DNA of 64,000 nt, from contig NZ_CP017940.1 of assembly GCF_002764115.1 (NCBI RefSeq), positions 1,090,501-1,154,500 on the forward strand, in the 5' to 3' direction. The notes beneath the pieces are model-generated. The model was not told the origin of the DNA. It was given only the letters and a program-made list of their open reading frames with translations, and searched no databases. Position numbers and translations under genes: made by a program. The stretch's first letter is position 1. Each line of letters opens with the position of its first letter. Below, in pieces: positions 17,414-27,512 of this stretch. The stretch is from Phyllobacterium zundukense (GTDB taxonomy: Bacteria; Pseudomonadota; Alphaproteobacteria; Rhizobiales; Rhizobiaceae).

Positions 17414-18001
17414 TTATTCGACGCGGTAGCCCACTTCCTCGGCGGCATGGCCCAGAGTCAACCAGAACGATCGCGCAAAGGTGCGAAACACATAAAGGTC
17501 GAATGTCTCATCATCGATACGCTGGATATTGGCGTGAATGTCGTGATGTAGCGTTGCGCGGCCGTAGCCAACGGGAAAGGCATGTTCGGAAAAGTCGATC
17601 GCAAAGAGCTTCGACAATATCCATTCCGAACGCGGTCCGCTGACGCGTATCACCGTGCGACCGTGGGTGAGATCGATCATCGTTCCCAGTTCCGGCGAAA
17701 TGGCGGAACGCAACCTTGTTTCGAGTTCAGGTGTGGCACTGACGACAAAATATCGGCCCGGCGCGAAGCCGAACACCGACTTTTCACCTGCCACCCGGCC
17801 GAGACCGGGCTTGTTCTGAAGTGCAAGCCCTGTTGCGCTGCCGATTGCGGTCAACATGCTGGATACCATATCGCTCCAGGCTGTAACCTGAATGATCGAA
17901 AGTCCTTTTCGCTCGCGCAGCGTCACGCCAATGCCGGCAGCGGCATTGCCGTGATCGCCGGGAACGTAGGCCTTTCCGATTGAGGATTGACGTTCAGCCA
18001 T
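17414..18001 (-). CDS. soxG: Sarcosine oxidase gamma subunit
   Basis: A 195-residue protein started at MAERQSSIGKAYVPGDHG, whose start overlaps the soxA stop by eight bases. It contains LTHGRTVIRVSGPRSEWILSKL and ends FVFRT-like FARSFWLTLGHAAEEVGYRVE, characteristic of SoxG, a small GcvT-related subunit of heterotetrameric sarcosine oxidase. The complex converts sarcosine to glycine, methylene-tetrahydrofolate and hydrogen peroxide. Confidence 0.88.
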   Translation of the reverse strand: MAERQSSIGKAYVPGDHGNAAAGIGVTLRERKGLSIIQVTAWSDMVSSMLTAIGSATGLALQNKPGLGRVAGEKSVFGFAPGRYFVVSATPELETRLRSAISPELGTMIDLTHGRTVIRVSGPRSEWILSKLFAIDFSEHAFPVGYGRATLHHDIHANIQRIDDETFDLYVFRTFARSFWLTLGHAAEEVGYRVE

Positions 18002-20981
18002 GCATCCGGCTCCCTTCTGGATCGAACATGTGATGGCTGACAATCTCCACCGCACAATGCCTGTCGCGAAGCAAATCCGTCGCGAATGCGCGATTGCCGA
18101 TCATGGATGTTCCGTGCTTGACCAGCGCCAATGCAATATATTTGCCGAGCGCGGGCGAGTAGCAGGCTGCCGTTACATGGCCGAAACTGTCGGCTGGTTC
18201 GCGCGGAACAGGGTCCGTCACGATATGACTGCCGCCGGTGATGGATTGATTATCCATTGAAATCAGGCCGACAAGCGAAAGCCGGTTGTCGTCCTTAAGG
18301 CCCTCGCGGCCGATCATCGCGGAGCCGATATAGGGCTTTTTCTTCGACAGCATCCAGTCAAGATGCAGATCATGGGCCGTCGTCCTGCCGTCGATTTCTG
18401 CCCCCGTGACGTGGCCCTTTTCGATACGCAACGTGCCAAGTGCCTCAAGCCCGTATGGAAGGATGTCGAAAGGCTTGCCAGCAGCGAGCAACGATTCCCA
18501 GACCTGCGTGCCGAACCCGGCACCGCAATAGACTTCATAGGCGAGTTCTCCGGAGAAGGAGAGGCGGCAGATCATGACCGGAATGTCGTCGATCCTGCCA
18601 TGGACGATACCCATGAAAGGCAACGTCCCGTTATCAACCTTTGTACCTGTCACGCAGGCTTCAAGCACGGCGCGGGCTTTCGGACCCGATATGGCCGATC
18701 CCGCCCAGACATCCGTAACCGAAGTCAGGTGCACGCGCAGGTCCGGCCAGACGCAGTCGAGATAAAACTCCAGATGCTGCATGACCGTTCCGGCATTGGC
18801 CGTGGTGGTTGTCATGAGGAACTGTGTTTCGCCAAGGCGCCAGGTCGTGCCATCGTCAAAGGCGATACCGTCCTCACGCAGCATCAGACCATAGCGGGCT
18901 TTGCCGACAGGCAGGGTCGAGAACATGTTGGTATAGACGCGGTCGAGAAGCTCCGCCGCATCGGGACCCTGGATATCGATCTTGCCGAGTGTGGAGACGT
19001 CGACGATGCCGACGCTCTGACGGACAGCCCGCGCCTCGCGGATATAGGCCTGTTCGACGGTCTCACCATGGCTGCCATAGATCATCGGGCGGTGCCAAAG
19101 GCCTGCCTCATAAGTCTTGGCGCGATTTTGCAGGTGCCAGTCGTGCATGGGCGTAAGCCTGTGCGGACGCAGATCGCCGTAACGCTCGCCCGCGAGAACG
19201 CCAAGCGACACCGGCGTAAAGGGCGGGCGAAACCGCGTCGTACCAGCCTCGGGGATCGATATCCCGCGTATATCGGCCATGATGGCGAGACCGGGTATAT
19301 TTGATGTTTTCCCCTGGTCAGTTGCCATGCCGAGGGTGGTGTAGCGTTTCAGGTGCTCGACCGAATGAAAGCCTTCGAGATAGGCAAGACGAATATCTTC
19401 CGCAGTGACATCATGCTGGAAATCGACGAAAGCCTTCTGCGTTTTGACAGGAGGCTCAATCTCGAAGACAGGCGCGGGAGAGGCATCCAGCATCGGCGCT
19501 TCGACTGGAGGAATGGCCAGCTTTTTCTTGGCCGCACCCTTGGTCGCACCATCAGAGAGCACGCTGACGGTGTCCATGTAACCCGCTGCCGCACCCGTGG
19601 CTACCCAGTTCTGGCTGGGCTCCGGTGGCAGGAACGCTTGCAGATCGTCATCCCAATCCGGCTTGCCGCCCGCCTGGCTCGCCAAATGAATGGCTGGAGA
19701 CCAGCCTCCCGAAACGCCAAGACAGTCAGTCTTGATTTCACGCGGCGCGCCGGACACCCGGCCGGTCTCCGCGTTGAAATGTTGAACGGTAATTGAACTC
19801 AATGTTTTTCCTGCATGCGTCCCCGTGACGGCATGACCAAGGAGCAGTTCGGCTCCGGCAACGCTGGCAATATCACGGCAAGTACCGGATACATCGGAGC
19901 GTACGTCTACGATCGCCGCAACATTGACGCCAGCAAGCGACAGGGTGCGCGCGACTTCATAAGCGCTGTCATTGTTGGTAAAGAGGGTGACATTGTTGCC
20001 AGCCGCCACGCCGTACTCGATTGCATAGCGGCGCACCGCATCGGCGAGCATCACGCCGGGGCAATCATTGCCGGGGAAGACGATCGGGCGCTCGAATGCG
20101 CCGGTCGCCAGAATGGTCTTGCCAGTACGAATGACCCAATGGCGCTGACGCGGCTGGCTTTTGGTCCGGTTTGGTTTGTAGTCGGAAACATGTTCGACCG
20201 CAGTCAGAATATTGCCATCATAATAGCCCCAGACCGAAGTGCGTGTCAGGAACCGGACATTCGGCAAGTTCGCCAGGGCTGCCGCCTTTTCCCGTGCCCA
20301 GACGGCGGGGTTGCGTCCGTCGATCAATTCTCCCGACGCAAGCAGTGTCCCCCCTGCGATTGGTCTTTCTTCGGCGATAATGACGCGCGCGCCCGTTGTT
20401 GCAGCGGCTTCCGCTGCGATGAGGCCCGCGGGACCGCTGCCAACGACAAGAACATCGCAAAAAGCGTTCATGCGCTCGTAGCGGTCGGGATCGGGTGCAG
20501 TGCCGGCCTTGCCGAGCCCGGCTGCACGCCGAATGAATTTTTCGCAGAACATCCAGAAGCTAGTGCCTCTGAGGGGGCCGATAGCCGGTCCCATGAATGT
20601 CTTGTAGTAGAACCCTGCCGAGAGGAACGGCCCTGCAAGCTGGTTGATCGCCATGAAGTCGTGTTCAAGCGAAGGAAACCGGTTCTGGCTTTGCGTGACC
20701 AGACCGTCATATAGCTCGAGCTCGGTTGCCCGGACATTGGGCTCGCGCACATCGCCGGTAAAGACAGTGACGAGGGCGTTGGGCTCGTCACTCCCGGCAG
20801 CAAAGACACCGCGCGGACGATGATATTTGAACGAGCGCCCAAAAAGTGTGATGCCATTGGCAAGCAGCGCCGAGGCGAGTGTATCTCCGGGATGGCCGCT
20901 ATAGGCCTTGCCGTCAAATGTGAATCTGACCGACTTGGAGCGATCGACGCGCCCACCCCTGGAAAGCCGCGAACTGGTCAT
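17994..20981 (-). CDS. soxA: Sarcosine oxidase alpha subunit
   Basis: A 995-residue subunit of normal length. Residues about 15-100 form a 2Fe-2S-like fold, a FAD/NAD domain begins with CDVLVVGSGPAGLIAAEAAATTGARV near 175, and the C-terminal third is the GcvT tetrahydrofolate-binding domain (LRIEKGHVTGAEIDGRTTAHDL). It binds NAD and channels the released formaldehyde to tetrahydrofolate. It overlaps soxD by four bases and soxG by eight, forming soxD-soxA-soxG. soxB, normally first in this operon, is missing. Confidence 0.94.
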   Translation of the reverse strand: MTSSRLSRGGRVDRSKSVRFTFDGKAYSGHPGDTLASALLANGITLFGRSFKYHRPRGVFAAGSDEPNALVTVFTGDVREPNVRATELELYDGLVTQSQNRFPSLEHDFMAINQLAGPFLSAGFYYKTFMGPAIGPLRGTSFWMFCEKFIRRAAGLGKAGTAPDPDRYERMNAFCDVLVVGSGPAGLIAAEAAATTGARVIIAEERPIAGGTLLASGELIDGRNPAVWAREKAAALANLPNVRFLTRTSVWGYYDGNILTAVEHVSDYKPNRTKSQPRQRHWVIRTGKTILATGAFERPIVFPGNDCPGVMLADAVRRYAIEYGVAAGNNVTLFTNNDSAYEVARTLSLAGVNVAAIVDVRSDVSGTCRDIASVAGAELLLGHAVTGTHAGKTLSSITVQHFNAETGRVSGAPREIKTDCLGVSGGWSPAIHLASQAGGKPDWDDDLQAFLPPEPSQNWVATGAAAGYMDTVSVLSDGATKGAAKKKLAIPPVEAPMLDASPAPVFEIEPPVKTQKAFVDFQHDVTAEDIRLAYLEGFHSVEHLKRYTTLGMATDQGKTSNIPGLAIMADIRGISIPEAGTTRFRPPFTPVSLGVLAGERYGDLRPHRLTPMHDWHLQNRAKTYEAGLWHRPMIYGSHGETVEQAYIREARAVRQSVGIVDVSTLGKIDIQGPDAAELLDRVYTNMFSTLPVGKARYGLMLREDGIAFDDGTTWRLGETQFLMTTTTANAGTVMQHLEFYLDCVWPDLRVHLTSVTDVWAGSAISGPKARAVLEACVTGTKVDNGTLPFMGIVHGRIDDIPVMICRLSFSGELAYEVYCGAGFGTQVWESLLAAGKPFDILPYGLEALGTLRIEKGHVTGAEIDGRTTAHDLHLDWMLSKKKPYIGSAMIGREGLKDDNRLSLVGLISMDNQSITGGSHIVTDPVPREPADSFGHVTAACYSPALGKYIALALVKHGTSMIGNRAFATDLLRDRHCAVEIVSHHMFDPEGSRMHG

Positions 20982-21265
20982 GCCCGTTCACCATCTGTGG
21001 CGATAGCGGATGTGTCCCGGGCGAATGCAACCGATGAGATTGCGTGGGTGCTCACGTCGCGCGTGACGACAAGATGCTGACGGCAGCCGCCCCCGTGCAA
21101 CCAGAACTCACGGTGCGAGCCGCCCGTATTGGCCCGATCGTAGACATAGGCGTTCCAGGCAGCATGATCGACCGATGCTGGTTCGGGACGTTTTCGCGTC
21201 GCATCGCCCTGATAGATGAACTCAATGACGTCACGTGGTCCGCAATAGGGGCATTTGATGATCAT
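20978..21265 (-). CDS. soxD: Sarcosine oxidase delta subunit
   Basis: A 95-residue zinc-binding subunit that starts MIIKCPYCGPRDVIEFIYQGDA and continues with REFWLHGGGCRQHLVVTRD. The CPYC pair and the later His/Cys pair are the metal ligands known for SoxD. It is the first gene of the truncated sox operon. No soxB-like sequence was found in the 340 bases upstream. Confidence 0.92.
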   Translation of the reverse strand: MIIKCPYCGPRDVIEFIYQGDATRKRPEPASVDHAAWNAYVYDRANTGGSHREFWLHGGGCRQHLVVTRDVSTHAISSVAFARDTSAIATDGERA

Positions 21266-21422
21266 GATCTCATTGTCTCAAGGCGAATCGTTTCACTGGC
21301 AAATACGGTAAGTTCAATGGTCTGTTTCCTGGAGAGCCAGTCAACAGATTGTGCTGGAATTGGTCAAGACAGGTGCAAATAGAAGGCAGGCAGCGGCGTT
21401 ATTTCGAAAGCGATCTATCCCC

Positions 21423-21578
21423 ATGAATCATGATAACCCTTTTACTATGCTATTGTCAGATCGCTGGCGCTATCACCAGGAAAGCGGCGACCAGTATCAT
21501 TGGGCCGACTCGTTCCGGGCGGTCGAAAGCAAAAAGTGCCTTGATTGTGCCGACATGAACAGGCAAGTCGATAGATGA
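21423..21578 (+). CDS. Possible small 51-residue protein
   Basis: An open frame starting MNHDNPFTMLLSDRWRYHQ with many aromatic and charged residues and a CLDC pair near the C-terminus. No clear ribosome-binding site precedes it. It occupies the otherwise non-coding 340 bases between soxD and the mechanosensitive channel gene, and I see no other feature there. Weakly supported. Confidence 0.3.
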   Translation: MNHDNPFTMLLSDRWRYHQESGDQYHWADSFRAVESKKCLDCADMNRQVDR

Positions 21579-21605
21579 AAACTAGTCGTACATGGATTTG
21601 AACCT

Positions 21606-24059
21606 GTGATTTCTCCTTTCCTTCGGCAGATATTTCTGACGATTGCCGCCGTGCTGATTCTGGCTAGCCCAGTGCGCATGGCGGCTGCGCAAGCGCCCGC
21701 ACCAGAACAGGTGCAAGCTCCGGTATCGGGCATCGTCGCTGAACAGCGGCCTGCGATCGATGCGCTGAAGAAGCAAATCGCCGATTTTGAACAGAAAAAA
21801 GACAAGGCTGATACCGACGCAGCATTGGCGGATCTGCGCCTTAATTTGGAAGGAACTGCAAAGAAGCTGCTGGAGCTCGGCGTCTCGTTCAGGCCGCGTA
21901 TCACCGAAATCAATTCACGTCTCGAGCAGCTCGGGCCGCCACCGGCGCAGGGACAGCCGCCCGAAGCGCAGGTCGTCACGGATGAGCGGATGCGGCTAAC
22001 AACCGAAAAAGCCGAAATCAATGCCGTCCTCGGCGAGACCGAAGATCTGTTGATCCAGGTCAACAAGACGATCGATTCCATTGTCGATGCGCGGCGCGAG
22101 CTTTTTGCCGACACGCTTTCACAGCGGGTGAACATCAACTATTCGCTTGGCAGCGAAATCGTCGATGCGTATGGCCAGGAATTGCAGACGATGAACCAAC
22201 TGGTTTCATCGTGGTGGCGTTTCGTCGTTTCGTTCAAATGGCAATCCATGCTGGCAGCAGCTTTTTTTGCGGCAGTTGCGGCGCTTGTCCTCCTGATCGG
22301 CGGTCAACGGACCTTGGGGCACCTTTATCTGCGCGACGCGGCTGTTGAGTCACCATCCTATCTGAGCCGTTTGGCTGTGGCATTCTGGTCGACGCTCATG
22401 CGGTCGCTGACAGTCGTTGTCTTCCTCGCCACAACTTATGTTTTTCTTGGCTATTTCAATGTGTTGCGGCCGGATATTGCCTCGCTGTTCTATATGCTTT
22501 TTTGCGTGATAGGCATTGTCTATTTCGTTCACGCACTGGCGCAAGCGGTGATTTGTCCTGGTGCGCCGAACTGGCGTCTGGTGCGAGTAGCGCCGAGGCC
22601 GGGGCGCATCCTGATGGTCCTGATCACGGCTACGGCAACCATTACCGGGCTTGATTACATTGCTGATACGATCAACCAGATTGCTGCGTCGCCATTGTCA
22701 TTGACCGTGGCCAAGAGCCTTGTCGCTACCGTTCTGGTAGGCCTACTCATTATCGCCATGGCCTTGCTCAAGCCGCTGGAAGACGAGGAGACGGGGAAAA
22801 TCAAACCCTGGCCCAGGGCCATGCGTATTTTCCTCTACACGATCGGTCTCGTCCCCATCATTGCGGCACTGCTCGGCTACATCGGATTTGCCCGTTTTGT
22901 ATCCCAGCAGATTGTCATCAATGGCGCTGTGATCGTCACCATGTATCTCGGTTTCCTGACAGCTCGGGCGGTGTCGGATGAGAATGCGCTTGCTGGGACA
23001 AAACTCGGGCGGGCAGTGCAGGCACGCTTTGGCATGGATGAGACAATGCTGGACCAGCTGGGGCTGGTGGCAAGTATTGTCATCAATGTGTTTGTCGTCC
23101 TGTTCGGTATTCCGATCATCCTGCTTCTCTGGGGATTCCAGTGGAGCGAGATGTCGGCCTGGTTCCTGACGATCGCCACAGGCTTTCAGATTGGCTCGGT
23201 CAACATTTCGCTGGTCGCCATCGCGATCGGTATTTTGCTGTTCGCGCTGTTCTATTTCTTTACCCGCTGGTTCCAGGGCTGGCTCGACAACAGAGTCATG
23301 GCTCGCGGCAAACTCGACTCAGGCGTGCGCAATTCGATCCGGACCGCCGTTGGCTATCTGGGACTCGGTATCGCGGGTGTCATCGGTGTTTCTGCGGCGG
23401 GTATCAATCTTTCCAGCCTGGCACTGGTTGCAGGCGGTCTGTCGCTCGGCATCGGTTTCGGTATGCAGGCGATCGTCTCGAATTTTGTTTCCGGCCTTAT
23501 CCTTCTCGCAGAGCGTCCGTTCAAGGTCGGTGACTGGATCGAAACCGGCGGTGTGGGCGGTATTGTCAAGAAGATCAGCGTCCGCGCGACGGAAGTCGAG
23601 ACGTTCCAACGGCAATCGCTCATCATTCCAAATTCTTCGTTCATCAACGGAAGTGTCGGGAACTGGACCCATCGCAACAAGCTTGGACGTGTCGATATTC
23701 CGATTGCGGTTTCGCACAAGGTCGATCCGCGCCGCGTCCATGCGATCCTGATGGATATAGCGCGGGGTCACCCGCTCGTATTGAAGAATCCAGAACCCTT
23801 TGTGGCATTCAAGGCCATCGTCAATTCAGCGATGGAGTTCGAGATGCGAGTGCATCTCGCGGATCTTTCCAATTCCGGTACCGTTCAAAATGACATCCGC
23901 TTTACCCTGATTGACCGCTTTGAAGAAGAGGGGATCGAAATTCCCCATCCGCAACAGGATGTGAATCTCCAGATTGACGATGCAGAGGCAATTATCAAGC
24001 TGCTGACCAACAGGGTGAAGTCCGAATTGGCCGCGGAAACGAAGAAGTTGAGATCCTGA
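21606..24059 (+). CDS. Large MscS-family mechanosensitive channel with DUF3772-like N-terminus
   Basis: An 817-residue protein with a GTG start; an in-frame stop 30 bases upstream rules out a longer form. A signal peptide (to about residue 28) is followed by a periplasmic helical region with DUF3772 character (residues 30-190), about ten membrane segments, then the MscS pore helix and beta domain (LALVAGGLSLGIGFGMQAIVSNFVSGLILLAERPFKVGDWIETGGVGGIV). The MscK-like layout suggests release of solutes at hypo-osmotic shock and fits a genome rich in betaine metabolism. It stands alone. Confidence 0.88.
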   Translation: MISPFLRQIFLTIAAVLILASPVRMAAAQAPAPEQVQAPVSGIVAEQRPAIDALKKQIADFEQKKDKADTDAALADLRLNLEGTAKKLLELGVSFRPRITEINSRLEQLGPPPAQGQPPEAQVVTDERMRLTTEKAEINAVLGETEDLLIQVNKTIDSIVDARRELFADTLSQRVNINYSLGSEIVDAYGQELQTMNQLVSSWWRFVVSFKWQSMLAAAFFAAVAALVLLIGGQRTLGHLYLRDAAVESPSYLSRLAVAFWSTLMRSLTVVVFLATTYVFLGYFNVLRPDIASLFYMLFCVIGIVYFVHALAQAVICPGAPNWRLVRVAPRPGRILMVLITATATITGLDYIADTINQIAASPLSLTVAKSLVATVLVGLLIIAMALLKPLEDEETGKIKPWPRAMRIFLYTIGLVPIIAALLGYIGFARFVSQQIVINGAVIVTMYLGFLTARAVSDENALAGTKLGRAVQARFGMDETMLDQLGLVASIVINVFVVLFGIPIILLLWGFQWSEMSAWFLTIATGFQIGSVNISLVAIAIGILLFALFYFFTRWFQGWLDNRVMARGKLDSGVRNSIRTAVGYLGLGIAGVIGVSAAGINLSSLALVAGGLSLGIGFGMQAIVSNFVSGLILLAERPFKVGDWIETGGVGGIVKKISVRATEVETFQRQSLIIPNSSFINGSVGNWTHRNKLGRVDIPIAVSHKVDPRRVHAILMDIARGHPLVLKNPEPFVAFKAIVNSAMEFEMRVHLADLSNSGTVQNDIRFTLIDRFEEEGIEIPHPQQDVNLQIDDAEAIIKLLTNRVKSELAAETKKLRS

Positions 24060-24178
24060 TATAGACACCGGAAAACAACGGTATGTTCAGTTGCCGTTCA
24101 GTTTGATGCCGCTATAACTGTTAATGAAAAGGGCGGTCGGCTCTTGATAACAGGGGCGGTGGAGACACCGGGTAAGAA

Positions 24179-24442
24179 ATGAACAAGTTTGTTGTTGCCG
24201 TTCTTCTGAGTGCTATTTCTGCTGGATCGGCGTTTGCAGCCAGCGTCAAGAACGACGAGACCAGCGCCCAGACCCTCGTTGTCACCGAGGGCTCAAGCAA
24301 GACGGAATTGCAGGTTGGCGCGGGTGAGACGGTCGAGTTCTGCAACAGCGGCTGCTTTGTGACCTTCCCCAATGGCGACCGTGAAGCTTTGACCGGCAGT
24401 GAAACCGTCGAGATCAAGGGCGGCAAGGTTTCGATCAAATAA
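24179..24442 (+). CDS. Small secreted protein, 87 residues
   Basis: The product has a clear signal peptide (MNKFVVAVLLSAISAGSAFA, cleavage before ASVKN). The mature part is about 67 residues, beta-rich, with two cysteines in EFCNSGCFVTFPNGD that could form a disulfide. It ends VEIKGGKVSIK. A strong terminator follows. It looks like a conserved periplasmic protein of rhizobia, but I cannot name a function. Confidence 0.7.
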   Translation: MNKFVVAVLLSAISAGSAFAASVKNDETSAQTLVVTEGSSKTELQVGAGETVEFCNSGCFVTFPNGDREALTGSETVEIKGGKVSIK

Positions 24443-24470
24443 ACTATCGCTGCACAAAAAAACTTTAGTG

Positions 24471-24502
24471 ACCGGCTGAATTCATTTTCAGCCGGTTTTT
24501 TA
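24471..24502 (+). terminator. Intrinsic terminator after the small secreted protein
   Basis: A perfect ten-base stem (ACCGGCTGAA and TTCAGCCGGT) with the six-base loop TTCATT is followed by TTTTTAATTTTT, a textbook Rho-independent terminator. Confidence 0.9.
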
Positions 24503-24652
24503 ATTTTTCATTTACTGTCGATACTCTTTTCTCCACAATCGATCACCGTTCTTCCCGGGGTTCACTCTTCATTTTTACTTTCCCGATAAGTCCTCGACTG
24601 ATAGGCAATAATATTGCCGGACGAGTTGAGAAAATGACTTTAGGGATGTGTT

Positions 24653-26095
24653 GTGGTGGATGCTCAGTCTGATAACAAGGCTATGGATCTTGTAGTAGAT
24701 CTTGATGGCACGTTGATTGCCACAGACCTTTTGTGGGAAAGTACCTTTCAACTGCTCAAGCAGAACATGTTCTATATCTTCCTTCTGCCTGTCTGGGCGC
24801 TGAGGGGAAAGGGCTATCTGAAACATCAGATATCGCTTCGCGTGGCGATCGATCCGGCGATACTCCCCTATCGAGGCGAATTCATTGCCTATCTGCGCGA
24901 GGAGCATGGAAAAGGGCGCCGATTGGTGCTCGCAACGGGTGCCGCGCGCAGATTTGCCGAAAGTATCGCGGCGCATCTTGGCGTTTTCGATGCGGTCTAT
25001 GCGACCGACGAGATTCGTAATCTTACGTCTACCCACAAGACCAAATTCCTGCTTGAGACGTTTGGTGACGCCAAATTTGCCTATGCGGGAAACAGCAAGG
25101 CGGATGTCCCCGTGTTCAATGCCGCAAGCGAGGCGATTGTGGTTGCGCCCGACCGGGCAGCGGCCAAATGGCAACGCGTGCATTCAGCACGGTTGTTCGA
25201 AGCGCCGAAGACCAGTTGGAAGGCGTTCTTCAAGATGCTTCGTGTGCATCAGTGGATGAAGAATACGCTGATCTTTGTGCCTGCAATTCTCAATCATGAG
25301 ATCACGGTCTTGCCCGTCCTTGTGAATGCGATCATTGCGTTCTTTGCATTCTCGGCGGCCGCATCGGCAATATACATAATCAACGATCTGTTCGATCTTC
25401 CGCTGGATCGTCAGCATGCGCGCAAACGGAACCGGGCTTTTGCCAGCGGGGTATTTTCCATACCCTTTGGCCTGAAAGTGGCGATCGGGCTGCTCATTCT
25501 GGCCGGGCTGCTCGCTGCTCAATTGCACTGGACTTTCGCTGCGGTGCTGGTGCTTTATCTCATTGCCACCACGGCCTATTCCTTGTCGCTGAAGCGTATG
25601 TTGCTGATCGACGTCTTGACTCTCGCTGGCCTCTATACGCTGCGTATTCTGGCTGGGTCCGCAGCCAACCAGATTGAAGGTTCTTTCTGGCTACTGGCCT
25701 TCTCGTCGTTCTTCTTTCTCTCGCTGGCTCTCGTCAAACGTTACGTCGAACTGCAAAACACGACGCTTGTCGAAAAGAACCGCATTGCGGGCAGGGGCTA
25801 CCGGCAAGCCGATCGGGAGGTCGTTGCACAATGTGGTGTTGCATCGGCATTTGCTGCCGCGACGGTTCTCGCTCTTTATGTCAATAGCGATGCGGTCGTC
25901 AGCCTCTACTCCTACCCATGGTTGATCTGGCCGCTTTGCCCGATCGTGCTTTACCTGAATATCCGTATCTGGATCCTGGCACATCGCGGCGAGATGCACG
26001 ACGATCCCGTCGTGTTCATTATTTCAGACTGGCGCAGCCAAATCGTGATTGCGATCGGCGCGGCGTTGCTCCTTTATGGCGGCATGCGCTCATGA
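24653..26095 (+). CDS. HAD phosphatase - UbiA prenyltransferase fusion
   Basis: A 480-residue fusion with a GTG start; an ATG ten codons in is an alternative. Residues 12-195 form a HAD-type phosphatase with the nucleophile motif DLDGT (Asp16 and Asp18) and GNSKADVPVFNAA as motif IV. Residues about 200-480 form a membrane UbiA prenyltransferase with the first Asp-rich motif NDLFDLPLDRQH and the second region in LLIDVLTLAGLYTLRILAG. In mycobacteria a UbiA enzyme makes decaprenyl-phosphoryl-phosphoribose and a separate phosphatase removes the phosphate; here both activities may be joined. It overlaps the DprE1-like gene by four bases. Confidence 0.85.
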   Translation: MVDAQSDNKAMDLVVDLDGTLIATDLLWESTFQLLKQNMFYIFLLPVWALRGKGYLKHQISLRVAIDPAILPYRGEFIAYLREEHGKGRRLVLATGAARRFAESIAAHLGVFDAVYATDEIRNLTSTHKTKFLLETFGDAKFAYAGNSKADVPVFNAASEAIVVAPDRAAAKWQRVHSARLFEAPKTSWKAFFKMLRVHQWMKNTLIFVPAILNHEITVLPVLVNAIIAFFAFSAAASAIYIINDLFDLPLDRQHARKRNRAFASGVFSIPFGLKVAIGLLILAGLLAAQLHWTFAAVLVLYLIATTAYSLSLKRMLLIDVLTLAGLYTLRILAGSAANQIEGSFWLLAFSSFFFLSLALVKRYVELQNTTLVEKNRIAGRGYRQADREVVAQCGVASAFAAATVLALYVNSDAVVSLYSYPWLIWPLCPIVLYLNIRIWILAHRGEMHDDPVVFIISDWRSQIVIAIGAALLLYGGMRS

Positions 26096-27414
26096 TCACC
26101 GCCTACGACAGTTTCGGGCATATCGATCGGCGTGCGCGTGCCGCGATGTCGCTCGACGCTGTGCGACAGGTCTTCGAGCATGGACATCCACAACCGGGTG
26201 GCTTTCTGCCGTTCGGCAATGGCAAGTCCTATGGCGACAGCTGCCACAATGATCATGGCACGCTTGTCGACATGCGCGGCAGCGATCAATTGGTCTCGTT
26301 CGATGCGCGGACGGGTCTGCTGGTGGCGGAAGCCGGTATCCTGCTTTCAGAAATCATCGCGATCGCTGCGCCACTTGGCTACTTCCTGCCGGTCACGCCC
26401 GGCACGCGTTTTGTCACTCTCGGCGGTGCCATCGCCAATGACGTGCACGGCAAGAACCATCATCGCCGCGGTACATTCGGCTGTCATGTCGAGCGGTTTG
26501 ACTTGCTGAAATCCGATGGTTCCGTTGTGACATGCTCGGCAGCGATGAATTCCGGACTATTCACTGCGACCATTGGCGGGCTTGGTCTTACCGGCATCAT
26601 TCTTTCCGCCAGTATCCGGTTGATGAAGGTCACTTCGCTTGATGTGATGGAACGGATACAAGCCTTCGGCACTCTTGATGAGTATTTCGATCTCGCGCCG
26701 CAGGCTGACAATGACAACGAATATGCGGTTGCCTGGGTAGACCAGCTTCAGGCAGGAACCAGTGCAGGACGCGGTGTCCTGATTACGGGAAACCACGCGG
26801 ATAACGCAAATTTCGAGGTCGGGGCAAAAGAATCCAGGCTTGGCGTGCCGTTCGACCTTCCTGTCTCAGCATTGAATTATCCGAGCCTAAAGCTTTTCAA
26901 TGGCGCATATTATCATTTGAAGGGCCGAAAACACGAGCCGCATCTTTGCGACTACCAGACCTTCTTTTACCCGCTTGATCAGGTTTCCAATTGGAACAGA
27001 CTTTATGGACGCGGTGGTCTCTACCAACATCAGAGCGTGATCCCTGAAGAACAGGCCCGAATGGTCATACCGCAAATGCTTGCTGCAACGCGCGACGCTG
27101 GCCAAAACTCATTTCTCACGGTGCTCAAGCGTTTCGGCAACGTGGTCTCACCCGGAATCTTGTCGTTCCCACAGCCCGGTTACACCCTTACGGTCGATTT
27201 TCCCAATCGCGGCGCGCGGACGCTGGCGTTACTGGAACGTCTTGATCAGATGACGATCGATGCCGGAGGAAGGGTCAATCCTTACAAGGATCAGCGCATG
27301 GGTGCTGCAGTCTTCAAGGCAGGTTTTCCGGCATGGAGGAAACTGGAACAGGATCGCGATCCGGCATTCACTTCCAATTTTTGGGCGCGAACGGCGCTGT
27401 CGGAAAAGGAATAG
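26092..27414 (+). CDS. FAD-binding oxidase related to decaprenylphosphoryl-ribose oxidase DprE1
   Basis: A 440-residue protein started at the ATG that overlaps the UbiA stop. It has a vanillyl-alcohol-oxidase-type FAD domain: PFGNGKSYGDSCHND, VTPGTRFVTLGGAIANDVHGKNHHRRG and GLGLTGIILSASIRL, followed by an ALO-type substrate domain ending GRVNPYKDQRMGAAVFKAGFP. DprE1 oxidises the C2 hydroxyl of polyprenyl-phosphoryl-ribose on the way to arabinose. The coupling to a UbiA-HAD fusion makes the same chemistry likely here, though the acceptor lipid is not shown. Confidence 0.82.
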   Translation: MITAYDSFGHIDRRARAAMSLDAVRQVFEHGHPQPGGFLPFGNGKSYGDSCHNDHGTLVDMRGSDQLVSFDARTGLLVAEAGILLSEIIAIAAPLGYFLPVTPGTRFVTLGGAIANDVHGKNHHRRGTFGCHVERFDLLKSDGSVVTCSAAMNSGLFTATIGGLGLTGIILSASIRLMKVTSLDVMERIQAFGTLDEYFDLAPQADNDNEYAVAWVDQLQAGTSAGRGVLITGNHADNANFEVGAKESRLGVPFDLPVSALNYPSLKLFNGAYYHLKGRKHEPHLCDYQTFFYPLDQVSNWNRLYGRGGLYQHQSVIPEEQARMVIPQMLAATRDAGQNSFLTVLKRFGNVVSPGILSFPQPGYTLTVDFPNRGARTLALLERLDQMTIDAGGRVNPYKDQRMGAAVFKAGFPAWRKLEQDRDPAFTSNFWARTALSEKE

Positions 27415-27512
27415 GACGAATGCGCAGGATGCTTCAAATTTTAACAATGTGCTTGGTGTCTTCTCAACGCCAGGTTGTTATTCGGTCAATGGACTAAAGG
27501 GATCGTTCTGAC

